64,000 nucleotides of DNA from Streptomyces sp. ITFR-16 (GCF_031844705.1 NZ_CP134609.1:6448001-6512000); one strand, 5' to 3'; shown: positions 17,901-25,224, counted from the first letter of the stretch. Notes: generated from the letters alone by a model not told the origin. Program-made: numbers and translations.

Positions 17901-18438
17901 AGGACGTCTCGATGCGCAACGACCGGCCGAACCGTTCGCGCCAAGGGCCCAGCAGGGTCGCGGCCCGGTCCGGCCGCCCCGACGCCAGTGCCTGCCCCAC
18001 CTCGGAGTCCGCCCCGAGGAGGACGAACAGCTCGCCGTCCGGGCAGGACAGGTCCTCCCAGGTGACGCCCTGGTCCGACGCCGCCGACACCAGACGGCAC
18101 AGCTCGGCCCAGCCGCGTGCGGTCCGGGCCAGGAACACCGCGCGCTGCGGTGCCTCCGTGACGAAGGCGCCGCCCCGGGAAGGGGTCCGCTGCCGTTTCG
18201 CCGGCACCGGCCCGGACGCCGGCACGCCGGGCACCGCCAGATCGACGCCGAACAGCGGCCGGACCCCGGCCTCCGCGCACGCCTTGGCGAAGCGCACCGA
18301 GCCCGCCAGGGAGTCCCGGTCGGTCAGCGCCAGAGCATCGAGGCCGCGCTCGGCGGCCCGCTCGGCCAGTGCGTACGGGTGGCTGGCCCCGTACCGCAGC
18401 GAGTAGCCGCTTGCTGCATGGAGGTGCGTAAACGACAT
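14968..18438 (-). CDS. dnaE2: error-prone DNA polymerase III alpha subunit DnaE2
   Basis: This 1156-residue C-family polymerase begins with a PHP domain (FTHLHAASGYSLRYGASHPY, LALTDRDSLAG). The catalytic DxD appears as LPDIDLDVES, then VVYHEQVIEIMRVMTG and FGFAKAHAAAFAQPAYQSSW follow. A C-terminal OB fold (GVKVATQTPPIRSGK, FATLDDPTGLSDLAFFED) is present. The length fits DnaE2 rather than replicative DnaE1. It performs translesion, mutagenic synthesis. ATG 18438 was chosen because AGGAGG lies five bases upstream; an in-frame GTG at 18444 overlaps that site. It is co-transcribed with the ImuB-like gene, and a candidate SOS box lies about 90 bp upstream. Confidence 0.92.
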   Translation of the reverse strand: MSFTHLHAASGYSLRYGASHPYALAERAAERGLDALALTDRDSLAGSVRFAKACAEAGVRPLFGVDLAVPGVPASGPVPAKRQRTPSRGGAFVTEAPQRAVFLARTARGWAELCRLVSAASDQGVTWEDLSCPDGELFVLLGADSEVGQALASGRPDRAATLLGPWRERFGRSLRIETSWHGRSGTGPGSLRLAARMAGFAADQQVVPVLTNAVRYADPDRGEVADILDSARLLVPIDARDASRLDSGQRWLKDTGEMERIAGRITEAAGGRSGDARRLLAATEETAEACVVDPGDAFGLGRLNLPEPELVGASTESADRVLADRCAAGMLSRAYHRKAERWDRLENELRIIAGHGFAGYFLTVAEVAAQAQRLGVRVAARGSGVGSLVTHLLGISPVDPVAHGLVMERFLSEHRSALPDIDLDVESARRLEVYQAVRERFGADRVATLAVYKTYRARGAIEVVARARGMAPDQAARLGKAFPHIRAKDVRAALDELPELREVAAEDHGRLWELVEALDELPFEAAMHPCGLLVSDAALVRRTPTAPTTVENIAMSQFDKEDIEDTGHPKIDVIGVRMQSALAHAAAEIERVTGEPLDLNDPAQVPPDDPATYDLICSGDTLGTFQLESPGQRELVRNLRPRSFGDLALDISLFRPGPVAANMVDPLIKARDSRNGTRYAHRDLKPILAETEGQVVYHEQVIEIMRVMTGCDRGTADEARRALSVPERQGRVRAWFADQARRRDYPVQVVRDVWKTLENFGSFGFAKAHAAAFAQPAYQSSWLKAHRMAALLAGLLTHDPGMYHKRVLAADARRHGVPLLLPDVNRSQAAHIIELVSGKWGVRIGLSQVRGISEAESKRITDGQPYASVEDFWERARPSRPLAERLAQVGALSPFGSRRELLLKVSELHRSGRGTGGSATGQLPIEHSESVGAEPDDDTAATLTGLPVMNASEQLAAELDVLGMDVSHHLLDEHRSLLADIGATPAADLAGLRHGSTVLVAGVKVATQTPPIRSGKRVIFATLDDPTGLSDLAFFEDSHARCAHTVFHSSLLLVRGTLARRPPRAFSITGTAAWNLAELIDLYREGGPAAVADRLTRTGPTPRRAAPHRTLTQPNGYALHPWADLQPPGTPASAGLPALDALDARSFHHASPGSAG

Positions 18439-18525
18439 ACACACCTCCTGCTGCTCATGCTCCCCCTTGCTTCGTCCGTGTCATCACGATTCATCCCGAT
18501 CGAGACAAGTACTCTAACTCAATGT

Positions 18526-18541
18526 TCGCATATTCGTTCGA
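18526..18541 (-). promoter_or_regulatory. candidate LexA (SOS) box upstream of dnaE2
   Basis: On the minus strand the site reads TCGAACGAATATGCGA. It matches 10 of the 12 defined positions of the actinobacterial SOS box TCGAAC-N4-GTTCGA. It directly abuts a TAGAAT -10-like hexamer (18541-18546, minus strand), so bound repressor would block the start site. The right half-site is degenerate, so this is a prediction. Confidence 0.5.
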
Positions 18542-18624
18542 TTCTATAATCGGCGAAGGTCGCGTTTGTCTCGATCCGGGATGTGGGCGGCCTGCCGCGT
18601 GGTGCGCCGGGGGCTCCGGGTGAT

Positions 18625-18692
18625 CGCGTCACTTTTTACTGACGCGTAACTTCCCAGGCAACCTTACTCGTGCGTAATTTGGCATGAGCACG
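18625..18692 (+). promoter_or_regulatory. repeat-rich regulatory region upstream of the secreted lipase
   Basis: Inverted repeat CGCGTCA-N8-TGACGCG (18625-18646) is followed by CGTGC-N14-GCACG (18669-18692). GCGTAAYTT occurs twice, 28 nt apart, as GCGTAACTT and GCGTAATTT. The region is AT-rich for this genome and lies 80-150 bp before the lipase start. An activator site is plausible. The rest of the 18439-18773 divergent gap shows only the dnaE2 promoter elements. Confidence 0.4.
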
Positions 18693-18773
18693 TAGAACGT
18701 CATCAGAACTTGTGGTCCGGGCCGCAGGGTGCACAGACATCGCAAATCCCTTGAGCCGCAAGGAGACCACACG

Positions 18774-19664
18774 ATGCTGCCCTGGATCCGTGCGCCGCGT
18801 TCCCCACGCGCGCGCCGGACACTCGCCGCACTGCTACTCGCCGTCGCCGCAGTCGCCACCCCCACGGCCACCGCCGCAGCGGCCCCCGCCGCCGCGACCG
18901 CCACGTCGAGCGGCTGGAACAACTACTCCTGCAAGCCCTCCGCCGCCCATCCCCGCCCCGTCGTCCTGGTCCACGGAACCTTCGGGAACTCGGTCGACAA
19001 CTGGCTCGTCCTCGCCCCCTACCTGGTCAACCGGGGCTACTGCGTCTACTCGCTCGACTACGGGCAGCTCCCCGGAGTGCCGGTCTTCAACGGCCTCGGC
19101 CCGATCGACAAGTCGGCCGGCCAGCTGGCCGCCTTCGTCGACAAGGTGCTCGCCTCCACCGGCGCGCCCAAGGCCGACCTCGTCGGTCACTCGCAGGGCG
19201 GGATGATGCCCAACTACTACCTGAAGTTCCTCGGCGGAGCGGCCAAGGTGAACGCCCTGGTCGGGCTCGCGCCCGACAACCACGGCACCACCCTGCTCGG
19301 CCTGACCAAACTCCTGCCGTACTTCCCCGGCGTCGGGGACCTGCTCAATGCCGGTACACCCGGCCTCGCCGACCAGGTGGCCGGGTCACCCTTCATCAAG
19401 AAGCTCAATTCCGTGCCCGACACCGTGCCCGGAGTCCACTACACCGTCATCGCGACCCGGTACGACGAGGTCGTGACCCCGTACCGGACCCAGTTCCTGG
19501 ACGGGCCGGACGTACGCAACGTCCTGCTCCAGGACCTGTGCCCGGTCGACCTGTCCGAGCACGTGGCGATCGGCACGATCGACCGGGTCGCCTACCACGA
19601 GGTGGCGAACGCCCTGGATCCGGCGCACGCCACCCCGACCACCTGCGCGTCGGTCATCGGCTAG
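18774..19664 (+). CDS. secreted alpha/beta-hydrolase lipase (SCO1735-like)
   Basis: This 296-residue precursor has a signal peptide (residues 1 to about 45, Ala-rich). The lipase class 2 fold follows: oxyanion segment VVLVHGTFGNSVDNW, nucleophile elbow DLVGHSQGGMMPNYYL (GHSQG Ser), and late VIATRYDEVVTPYRTQF and HVAIGTIDRVAYHEV supplying the acidic and His residues. Two cysteines in NYSCKPS and RGYCVYS, and two in DLCPVD and TTCAS, fit disulfides. It acts extracellularly on triacylglycerols or esters. AAGGAG at 18760-18765 supports ATG 18774. It is monocistronic, with a repeat-rich promoter. From memory it matches S. coelicolor SCO1735. Confidence 0.9.
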   Translation: MLPWIRAPRSPRARRTLAALLLAVAAVATPTATAAAAPAAATATSSGWNNYSCKPSAAHPRPVVLVHGTFGNSVDNWLVLAPYLVNRGYCVYSLDYGQLPGVPVFNGLGPIDKSAGQLAAFVDKVLASTGAPKADLVGHSQGGMMPNYYLKFLGGAAKVNALVGLAPDNHGTTLLGLTKLLPYFPGVGDLLNAGTPGLADQVAGSPFIKKLNSVPDTVPGVHYTVIATRYDEVVTPYRTQFLDGPDVRNVLLQDLCPVDLSEHVAIGTIDRVAYHEVANALDPAHATPTTCASVIG

Positions 19665-19695
19665 GACGACGGTCCCCGCCGGGTCCCTCCGCCGC

Positions 19696-20739
19696 TCAGC
19701 GTCCGTGCCGGGCGGTGGAGACGGCCCGGCGGCGCACCGACAGGAACAGGACGCCCGCGCCGACGGCGAGCGCGGCCGCCCCGCCGATCGTCAGGAACGC
19801 CGTACTGCCGTCGCCCCCCGTCTCGGCGAGCTCCTCGCCCGCCGGGGCGGGGGCGGCGGACGCGCTGTCCGGCTCGGGCGCGTTGACCGCGGGGGCGCCG
19901 GGCGTGCCGGCCGCCTCGGTGACCTTCGCGCCGGTGCGGGCGTCGTCGTCACCGTGGCCGCCGTGCTCGACGGACGACTTGGCCTCCCCCTTCGTGATCT
20001 CCTGCTCGGTAGGGGCGGACGCGGACGGCTGCGGAACCGCGGCGACCGACCCGCTGCCGCTCGTACCGCTCTGCTTCTCGCCGCTCTGTCCCGCGCCGTC
20101 GAAGACCACGTCGGAGCAGGCGTAGAACGCCTCCGGCGAGTCCGAGCGCTGCCAGACGGTGTAGATCAGCTGCCGGCCCGCACGGTCGGGCACGGTGCCG
20201 TCGAACACGTACGACCCGTCCACCAGTTGCGGGTCGGTGGCCTCCGCGAACGGCTTCTCCTCCAGGTCCGACCACTTCAGCGGCTTCGCCGGGTCGTACG
20301 AGGACGTCGTGAGGTACAGCGCGAAGGAGCCCTTGTGCGGGGCGGTCGCCCGGAAGCGGAAGGTGTGCCGGCCCGGCGCCATCTTCGTCGCCGGCCAGTC
20401 CGCGCGCGGCAGATCGAGTCCCTTGAACTTGTCGTTGCCCGCGCTGCAGAGCTTGCCGTCCGGGATCAGCCGGCGGTGGTTGCCCGCCGCGTTGGCGATG
20501 TTGACCCCGTTCCAGTCGTACAGCGCCTGGGTGCCGCCCGCCGCGACCGCGGCCACGCACGCGGCGGACCGGGGGTTCTCCGGCCCCTCGGCGAAGCAGG
20601 CCGACACCCGGCTGACCGGATCCGTCAGCGAGCCGTGCGCGGCGGCGGGGACCGCGGCCAGAGCGGTCAGCGCGAGCGGCAGCGCACCGAGCGCGGCGAG
20701 GGTGGCGGTCCGGCGGCGGGCAGGGGTGTTGGCGGCCAT
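19696..20739 (-). CDS. AA10 lytic polysaccharide monooxygenase with LPXTG-like anchor
   Basis: This 347-residue precursor is cut after PAAA to expose His35 (HGSLTDPVSR). The second copper-brace histidine is His134 (ATAPHKGSF) and the axial Phe lies in SPEAFYACSDVVF. The catalytic domain ends near residue 215. A Ser/Glu/Ala-rich linker then leads to LAETG (about 303-307), a hydrophobic helix and RRR, a sortase sorting signal of the LAXTG class. It would oxidatively cleave chitin or cellulose while bound to the cell wall. GAAGGAGT precedes ATG 20739. It faces the lipase gene, with stops only 31 bp apart. Confidence 0.9.
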   Translation of the reverse strand: MAANTPARRRTATLAALGALPLALTALAAVPAAAHGSLTDPVSRVSACFAEGPENPRSAACVAAVAAGGTQALYDWNGVNIANAAGNHRRLIPDGKLCSAGNDKFKGLDLPRADWPATKMAPGRHTFRFRATAPHKGSFALYLTTSSYDPAKPLKWSDLEEKPFAEATDPQLVDGSYVFDGTVPDRAGRQLIYTVWQRSDSPEAFYACSDVVFDGAGQSGEKQSGTSGSGSVAAVPQPSASAPTEQEITKGEAKSSVEHGGHGDDDARTGAKVTEAAGTPGAPAVNAPEPDSASAAPAPAGEELAETGGDGSTAFLTIGGAAALAVGAGVLFLSVRRRAVSTARHGR

Positions 20740-20950
20740 GGTGGCGGTACTCCTTCGGTGGTCCACGTCTGTACGGAGCTCTGCGCGGGGCCCTGCGCGG
20801 GCGGCCCGGGAACAGCAAGCTAGCCGCCGTCCGGCCCCGGAACAGGCCCGGAAGAGGAGGGGCGGCGATCGTTATGACGGGCTTAAGGAGCGGCTCACAG
20901 ACGCTTAAGACCGGGGGCTGCGGAGCCCGTTCGGGAGCACGCCGGGGCCG

Positions 20951-20973
20951 TTGTCAGTGGCGCCTGGCACGAT
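20951..20973 (+). promoter_or_regulatory. PafBC/RecA-independent-type DNA damage promoter
   Basis: TTGTCAGTG (20951-20959), an 8-nt spacer, then CACGAT (20968-20973). This agrees with the mycobacterial RecA-independent damage-inducible promoter TTGTCRGTG-N8-TANNNT, except that the -10 begins CA. The predicted start falls on the A of the ATG at 20980, giving a leaderless mRNA. Confidence 0.6.
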
Positions 20974-20979
20974 CGGATC

Positions 20980-22089
20980 ATGACGACGACCGACTGGGAC
21001 TTCGCCGCCGACTCCTTCGACCAGGAGGCCGACCACGGCCTGCTCGACCCCGTGGTCCGCCGCGCCTGGGAGCGGCGGCTGGCCCACTGGCTGCCCTCCG
21101 CGCCTTCCGATGTGCTCGATCTGGGATGCGGCACCGGCAGCCTGTCGCTGGTCGCGGCCGGGCAGGGGCACCGGGTCACCGCCGTGGACAGCGCACCGCG
21201 CATGGTGGAGCGGGCCCGCGCCAAGCTGGCCGGGACGGGGGCCGATGTGCTGGTGGGGGACGCGGCCCGGCCGCCCGTCGACGGCCGGCGGTTCGATGTG
21301 GTCCTGGCCCGCCATGTGGTGTGGCTGCTGCCCGACCCGGCGGCGGTCCTGCGCCACTGGGCCGGTCTGCTGAGGCCCGGCGGCAGACTGGTGCTGATCG
21401 AGGGGGTGTGGAACGGGACGGGCCTGTCCGCCGAGCACCTCACCGCGCTGCTCGCCCCGCACACCGAGCGCGTCCACCACGAGCGGCTCTCCGGCGACCG
21501 CGACCTCTGGGGCAAGGAGGTCGACGACGAGCGGTACGCCCTGGTGGCCCGCATCGCACCGCCGCGCCGCCACACCGAGGTCGTCGACGTGCACCTGCTT
21601 CTGCGCCGGGGCCCCGACGTCCTGCTCGCCCGCCGGTCCGGCACGGGATACGCGGACGGCCTGCTGCACGCCCCGTCCGGCCATGTCGAGGACGGCGAGG
21701 ACGTCCGGGAGGCGATGATCCGCGAGGCGGCCGAGGAGACCGGAATCGCCCTCGCCCCGGAGGAGTTGCGCGTGGCCCTCGTCATGCAGCACCGGGGCCC
21801 GGCCGGCAACCCCAGGACCGGCTGGTTCTTCGAGGCGACGTACGACCCGGCCCGCCCGCCGTACAACCGCGAACCGGACAAGTGCTCCGAGCTGGAGTGG
21901 TTCCCTCTGGACCGCCTCCCGGACGACCTGGTCGCCTACTGCCGCGCCGGCCTCGACGGCTACCGCACGGGCGAGCGCTTCCTGATCCACTGGCATCAGG
22001 ACACCGACCCGGTCGCGTACGCCCCGGCGGGGCCGAGCCGCGCGGTGCCGCTGCCGGTCAGCGGGCCGGTCAGGACAGCAGGGCGGTGA
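20980..22089 (+). CDS. SAM-dependent methyltransferase fused to a Nudix hydrolase
   Basis: This 369-residue fusion has an N-terminal class I methyltransferase (DLGCGTGSLSLVAAG at 47-61; DVVLARHVVWLLPDPAAVL). A C-terminal Nudix domain carries the full box GHVEDGEDVREAMIREAAEETGI (G-x5-E-x7-REAAEETG). The methyl acceptor and nucleotide substrate are unknown. Nudix enzymes clean damaged or modified nucleotides, which suits the predicted damage-inducible, leaderless promoter directly upstream; no ribosome site is visible. Its 3' end overlaps the convergent DUF402 gene by 20 bp. The fused form is known in several actinomycetes, so I treat it as a real fusion and not an assembly artefact. Confidence 0.88.
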   Translation: MTTTDWDFAADSFDQEADHGLLDPVVRRAWERRLAHWLPSAPSDVLDLGCGTGSLSLVAAGQGHRVTAVDSAPRMVERARAKLAGTGADVLVGDAARPPVDGRRFDVVLARHVVWLLPDPAAVLRHWAGLLRPGGRLVLIEGVWNGTGLSAEHLTALLAPHTERVHHERLSGDRDLWGKEVDDERYALVARIAPPRRHTEVVDVHLLLRRGPDVLLARRSGTGYADGLLHAPSGHVEDGEDVREAMIREAAEETGIALAPEELRVALVMQHRGPAGNPRTGWFFEATYDPARPPYNREPDKCSELEWFPLDRLPDDLVAYCRAGLDGYRTGERFLIHWHQDTDPVAYAPAGPSRAVPLPVSGPVRTAGR

Positions 22090-22605
22090 GGCCCTCGTCC
22101 GAGCGGGCCAGCGCTTCCAGCTCGTCCAGGGCGCGCAGGGCGGCATCCGCCGCCTCCGGGCCGCGCGCGGCCAGACCGCTCTGCTCGAACTCGTCCTCGT
22201 CCAGGCGCAGGATCCGCGAGCGGTCCGCCGACACCCACAGGTGGAGGCCCAGGTCCTCGACGGTCAGCTCGCCGTCCCGCAGGACGGCCGGGCGGGTCAC
22301 ATCGCAGTACCAGCCCTTGAGTTCGCCCGCGCCGGTGCGGACCTCCTTCACCGCGAACCAGACGTCGCGCCAGAAGTGCTCGGTGAAGACGTCGCCCGGC
22401 TCGAACCGGACGAAGCCGAAGTCGCGCACCCCGGGCGCGGCCCACGGTGCCCGTACGGTCAGCCGGGTGCCGTTGTCGGCGACCAGCGCGGCCGGAGTGG
22501 GGTCTCCCCTGCTCGAACGAAGCTGAGAGCTTGGGGAAGGATCTTGGTCTTCCCGGCCTTGACCAGGACGACCGTCAGGCCGGCCTCAGCCGATCCTGCG
22601 GACAT
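22070..22605 (-). pseudogene. DUF402 protein gene frameshifted by a 45-nt repeat insertion
   Basis: The original start is ATG 22605, with GGAGG six bases upstream, reading MSAGSAEAGLTVVLVKAGKT. A 45-nt repeat (22495-22539) then interrupts the frame. Downstream, in another frame, comes LVADNGTRLTVRAPWA followed by RDFGFVRFEPGDVFTEHFWR, the standard DUF402 sequence, to the stop at 22070. Total length is 3n+2, so no full-length product is possible. Reading from 22605 stops shortly after the repeat. A rescue start at GTG 22429 would give 119 residues without a visible ribosome site. The start overlaps the GNAT gene by 20 bp, so the two were coupled. DUF402 proteins include nucleoside di/triphosphatases. 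Confidence 0.75.
22495..22539 (-). repeat. 45-nt dispersed palindromic repeat, copy 2
   Basis: On the minus strand it begins CTTCCCCAAGCTCTCAGCTT and ends GGGGAGACCCCACTC. It differs from the copy at 5426-5470 at about eight of 45 positions. It interrupts the DUF402 reading frame. Confidence 0.75.
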
Positions 22606-23506
22606 GGCGTACCTCCGTGGCACAGATCTCGTAGCCGAACCAGCGGTTGACCGCCAGCATCGGACCGTTGTCGGCGTCGTTGCCGGTGTAGGCGTCGGTG
22701 TATCCGGCGGCGCGCGCCCGGTGCAGCGAGTCGTTCTTGGCGAGCTTGGCGAGGCCCCGGTTGCGGTACGCGCGGCGGGTACCCGTCATCCCCGACCAGT
22801 AGGAGCTCACGCCGTCCGTCTCCGCCGCGCTGAACGCCGCGACCTCGCCGTCGGCCACCACCACCGAGGTGAGCCGGTGGTCGAGGCCGGGGTTGCGCCA
22901 GGTCTCGGCGAGCCACTCCTCGTAGTGCGACAGCTGGGCCGGGGTGTCGCTGGGCTCGTCGGCGGTGGTCTCGACGTCCGCCTCGAACAGCGGCCGGGGG
23001 TCGTCGGCGAAGTCGGCGGCCGTACGCAGCTCGACTCCGGCCGGGGGCTCCTGACGGGGCGGCAGCGTGCCGTCCGCCAGGCCGAGGTGGAGGAAGTGGG
23101 CGGGCCGGCTCGCCTCGTAGCCGTGCTTCGCGGCGAACGCCCGGTTGCCGGGGGTGTCCAGCACCCAGGTGTAGACCGAGGTCGCGCCCGCCAGGCCCAG
23201 ATACTCCTCGGCCGTGCGCAGCAGCAGGGCCCCCGCGCCCCGGCCGGTCCGCTCCGGGTGGGTGTACACGTTGCAGAACCCCTGGACGGGCTCGGGGCTG
23301 TCATGGGCCAGCCCGACCTGGGCCGTCGCGATGATCTCGCCGTCCACCTCCGCGACCAGCGGCCGGTAGCGCCGGCCCTCGGGGGCGGCGGCCACGTCGA
23401 AGAGCACCCGCTCCGGAGTGGTGACCATGTACGGCAGCGCCGCACGGCGCACCCGCACCCACCCCTCGGCGTCGGCGGGCCGGAATTCGCGCACGATGAC
23501 AGTCAT
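22586..23506 (-). CDS. GNAT N-acetyltransferase with two GNAT domains
   Basis: This 306-residue protein has a complete N-terminal GNAT domain (VNVYTHPERTGRGAGALLL-like acetyl-CoA loop: QGFCNVYTHPERTGRGAGAL). A second, C-terminal GNAT domain reads SYWSGMTGTRRAYRNRGLAKL, and NDADNGPMLAVNRWFGYE closes the fold. Tandem GNAT proteins of this size acetylate small molecules such as antibiotics or mycothiol precursors, but the acceptor here is unknown. ATG 23506 is the first in-frame start after the 81-bp divergent region shared with the GntR gene. Its last 20 bases overlap the DUF402 start, so the two formed an operon. GntR is a candidate regulator by position only. Confidence 0.85.
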   Translation of the reverse strand: MTVIVREFRPADAEGWVRVRRAALPYMVTTPERVLFDVAAAPEGRRYRPLVAEVDGEIIATAQVGLAHDSPEPVQGFCNVYTHPERTGRGAGALLLRTAEEYLGLAGATSVYTWVLDTPGNRAFAAKHGYEASRPAHFLHLGLADGTLPPRQEPPAGVELRTAADFADDPRPLFEADVETTADEPSDTPAQLSHYEEWLAETWRNPGLDHRLTSVVVADGEVAAFSAAETDGVSSYWSGMTGTRRAYRNRGLAKLAKNDSLHRARAAGYTDAYTGNDADNGPMLAVNRWFGYEICATEVRHVRRIG

Positions 23507-23587
23507 GCGCCGGACCGTACCCGTGGATCCGGCCGGGCCGCTCCCGGTTTTTCTCCGCCGGAGCCGGCGGTGGGGGACAATCGGGCG

Positions 23588-23962
23588 GTGACTCTGAAGA
23601 TCGCTGTGGACCCGGATGCCGGCACCGCCCCGTACGAGCAGCTGCGCACGCAGATCTCCGAACAGGCCCGATCCGGCGTGCTGCCGGTCGGCTACAGACT
23701 TCCGACCGTACGCGGCCTCGCCGAGGAGCTGGGGCTCGCCGCGAACACGGTCGCCAAGGCGTACCGGGCGCTGGAGGCGGACGGGGTGATCGAGACGCGC
23801 GGACGCAACGGGACGTTCGTCGCGGCGGCCGGGGACGCGGCGGAGCGGCACGCGGGGGTCGCGGCGCGGGAGTACGCGGAGCAGGTGCGGAGGCTCGGGG
23901 TGTCGCGGGGGCGGGCGGTGGCGCTGGCCGAGGACGCGGTGCGGGCGGTGTACGGGGGGTAG
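23588..23962 (+). CDS. GntR family regulator (YtrA/YhcF type)
   Basis: This 124-residue protein has an N-terminal winged helix (YEQLRTQISEQARSGVL, LPTVRGLAEELGLAANTVAKA YRALE with the wing DGVIETRGRNGTFV). Only a short helical C-terminus follows, as in the YtrA subfamily, which lacks a large ligand domain. Such regulators usually control neighbouring transport or detoxification genes. Start GTG 23588 follows a G-rich stretch. It is divergent from the GNAT gene (81 bp apart), the likeliest target, and convergent with the AAA ATPase gene (11 bp between stops). The third codon positions are strongly G/C, as expected for a native gene. Confidence 0.85.
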   Translation: MTLKIAVDPDAGTAPYEQLRTQISEQARSGVLPVGYRLPTVRGLAEELGLAANTVAKAYRALEADGVIETRGRNGTFVAAAGDAAERHAGVAAREYAEQVRRLGVSRGRAVALAEDAVRAVYGG

Positions 23963-23973
23963 GGGCGCCGGGC

Positions 23974-25077
23974 TCAGAGGTACAGGCCCGCGTCCGTGCC
24001 CGTGTCCTGTTTGGGGACCGAGGCCGGGGTCGTGCCCCGGCGGAGGGCGAAGAGTTCGGCCAGGGTCGTGCCCTGGGTGGTGTCCCGGCCCAGGCCCTCG
24101 TCCGTGCCCAGCCAGGACACCGACTCCTTGCGGGTCAGCGGGCCCACCTCGATGCGGGCCAGACAGCGGCCGGGCCGGACGACCGCCGGGTGCAGCCGCT
24201 CCAGGTCCTCGTTGGTGGTCACCCCGACCAGCACATTGCGGCCCTGTCCGAGCAGCCCGTCCGTGAGGTTCAGCAGCCGGGACAGCGCCTGGCCCGCCGT
24301 GTGCCTGGCCTCGCCGCGGATCAGCTCGTCGCAGTCCTCCAGGAGCAGCAGCCGCCAGCGGCCCTTCGCGCTGCCGTCGTCCTCGCCGATCGCGATGTCC
24401 ATCAGATAGCCGACGTCGTTGAACAGCCGCTCGGGGTCGAGCACGCAGTCCACCTGGCACCAGTCCCGCCAGGACCGGGCCAGTGTGCGCAGCGCCGAGG
24501 TCTTGCCCGTGCCGGGCGGGCCGTGCAGCAGGAGCAGCCGGCCGGCGATGTCGTCCGGGGTGACCTTCATCAGCCGGTCCATGGCATCGGCCACCGGCGC
24601 GGTGTAGTTGGCGCGCACCTCGTCCCACGTACCGGCCGCGATCTGACGCGTCGTGCGGTACGGACCGCGGCGCGGTGAGACGTACCAGAAGCCCATCGTC
24701 ACGTTGTCCGGCTGCGGCTCCGGTTCGTCCTGGGCGCCGTCCGTGGCCTCCTTGAGGACCTTTTCGGCCAGTTCGGAGCTGGTCGCGGTGACCGTGACAT
24801 CGGCGCCCCGGTTCCAGCGGGAGACGAGCAGGGTCCAGCCCTCGCCCTCGGCGAGCGTGGCGCTGCGGTCGTCGTCGCGCGCGGCGCGCAGCACCGTCGC
24901 GGCCGGCGGCAGCAGGCTGGCCCCCGCCCTGACCCGGTCGAGGGAGGAGCTGTGCGAGTACGGCTGCTCGCCCGTCGCGAAACGGCCGAGGAACAGCGCG
25001 TCGACGACGTCCGACGGCGAATCGCTGTCGTCGACGGTGAGCCGGATCGGCAGCGCGGACTCGGGGTTGGCAGACAT
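23974..25077 (-). CDS. AAA family ATPase with DUF5925 N-terminal domain
   Basis: This 367-residue protein has an N-terminal DUF5925-like domain (LPIRLTVDDSDSPSDVVDAL, LFLGRFATGEQPYS) and a C-terminal AAA+ module. The module has Walker A LLHGPPGTGKTSALRTL, Walker B RLLLLEDCDELI, sensor 1 VLVGVTTNEDLERLHPAVV and a box VII RPGR arginine finger. Family members are common in Streptomyces, but their clients are unknown. The start could be ATG 25086 (three codons earlier) or ATG 25077, which matches homologs I recall. It is monocistronic and divergent from the GDSL lipase (about 180 bp). Confidence 0.85.
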   Translation of the reverse strand: MSANPESALPIRLTVDDSDSPSDVVDALFLGRFATGEQPYSHSSSLDRVRAGASLLPPAATVLRAARDDDRSATLAEGEGWTLLVSRWNRGADVTVTATSSELAEKVLKEATDGAQDEPEPQPDNVTMGFWYVSPRRGPYRTTRQIAAGTWDEVRANYTAPVADAMDRLMKVTPDDIAGRLLLLHGPPGTGKTSALRTLARSWRDWCQVDCVLDPERLFNDVGYLMDIAIGEDDGSAKGRWRLLLLEDCDELIRGEARHTAGQALSRLLNLTDGLLGQGRNVLVGVTTNEDLERLHPAVVRPGRCLARIEVGPLTRKESVSWLGTDEGLGRDTTQGTTLAELFALRRGTTPASVPKQDTGTDAGLYL

Positions 25078-25183
25078 GGCGCCCATGATCCGGCACGAGG
25101 ACATCCGGCGCACCCAGGTTTCGTCACATGACCCGCCGTCAGGGTGACGGCGGTAAAAGCTCATCCGATGGACTTGGCATGGA

Positions 25184-25224
25184 CACTTCCGGAAGTGCTG
25201 TCGTTGCTGCTACCACGGACGTGG
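25184..25224 (+). promoter_or_regulatory. two palindromes in the GDSL lipase promoter region
   Basis: CACTTCCGGAAGTG (25184-25197) is a perfect 14-nt palindrome. CCACG-GA-CGTGG (25213-25224) is a second dyad. Both lie 35-75 bp before the lipase start, within the intergenic region shared with the AAA ATPase gene. They are candidate operators. No regulator is identifiable. Confidence 0.4.

Noticed and set aside
16687..18549. Plus-strand frame of about 620 codons opposite dnaE2
   Set aside because: Shadow of the polymerase gene; no motif or ribosome site.
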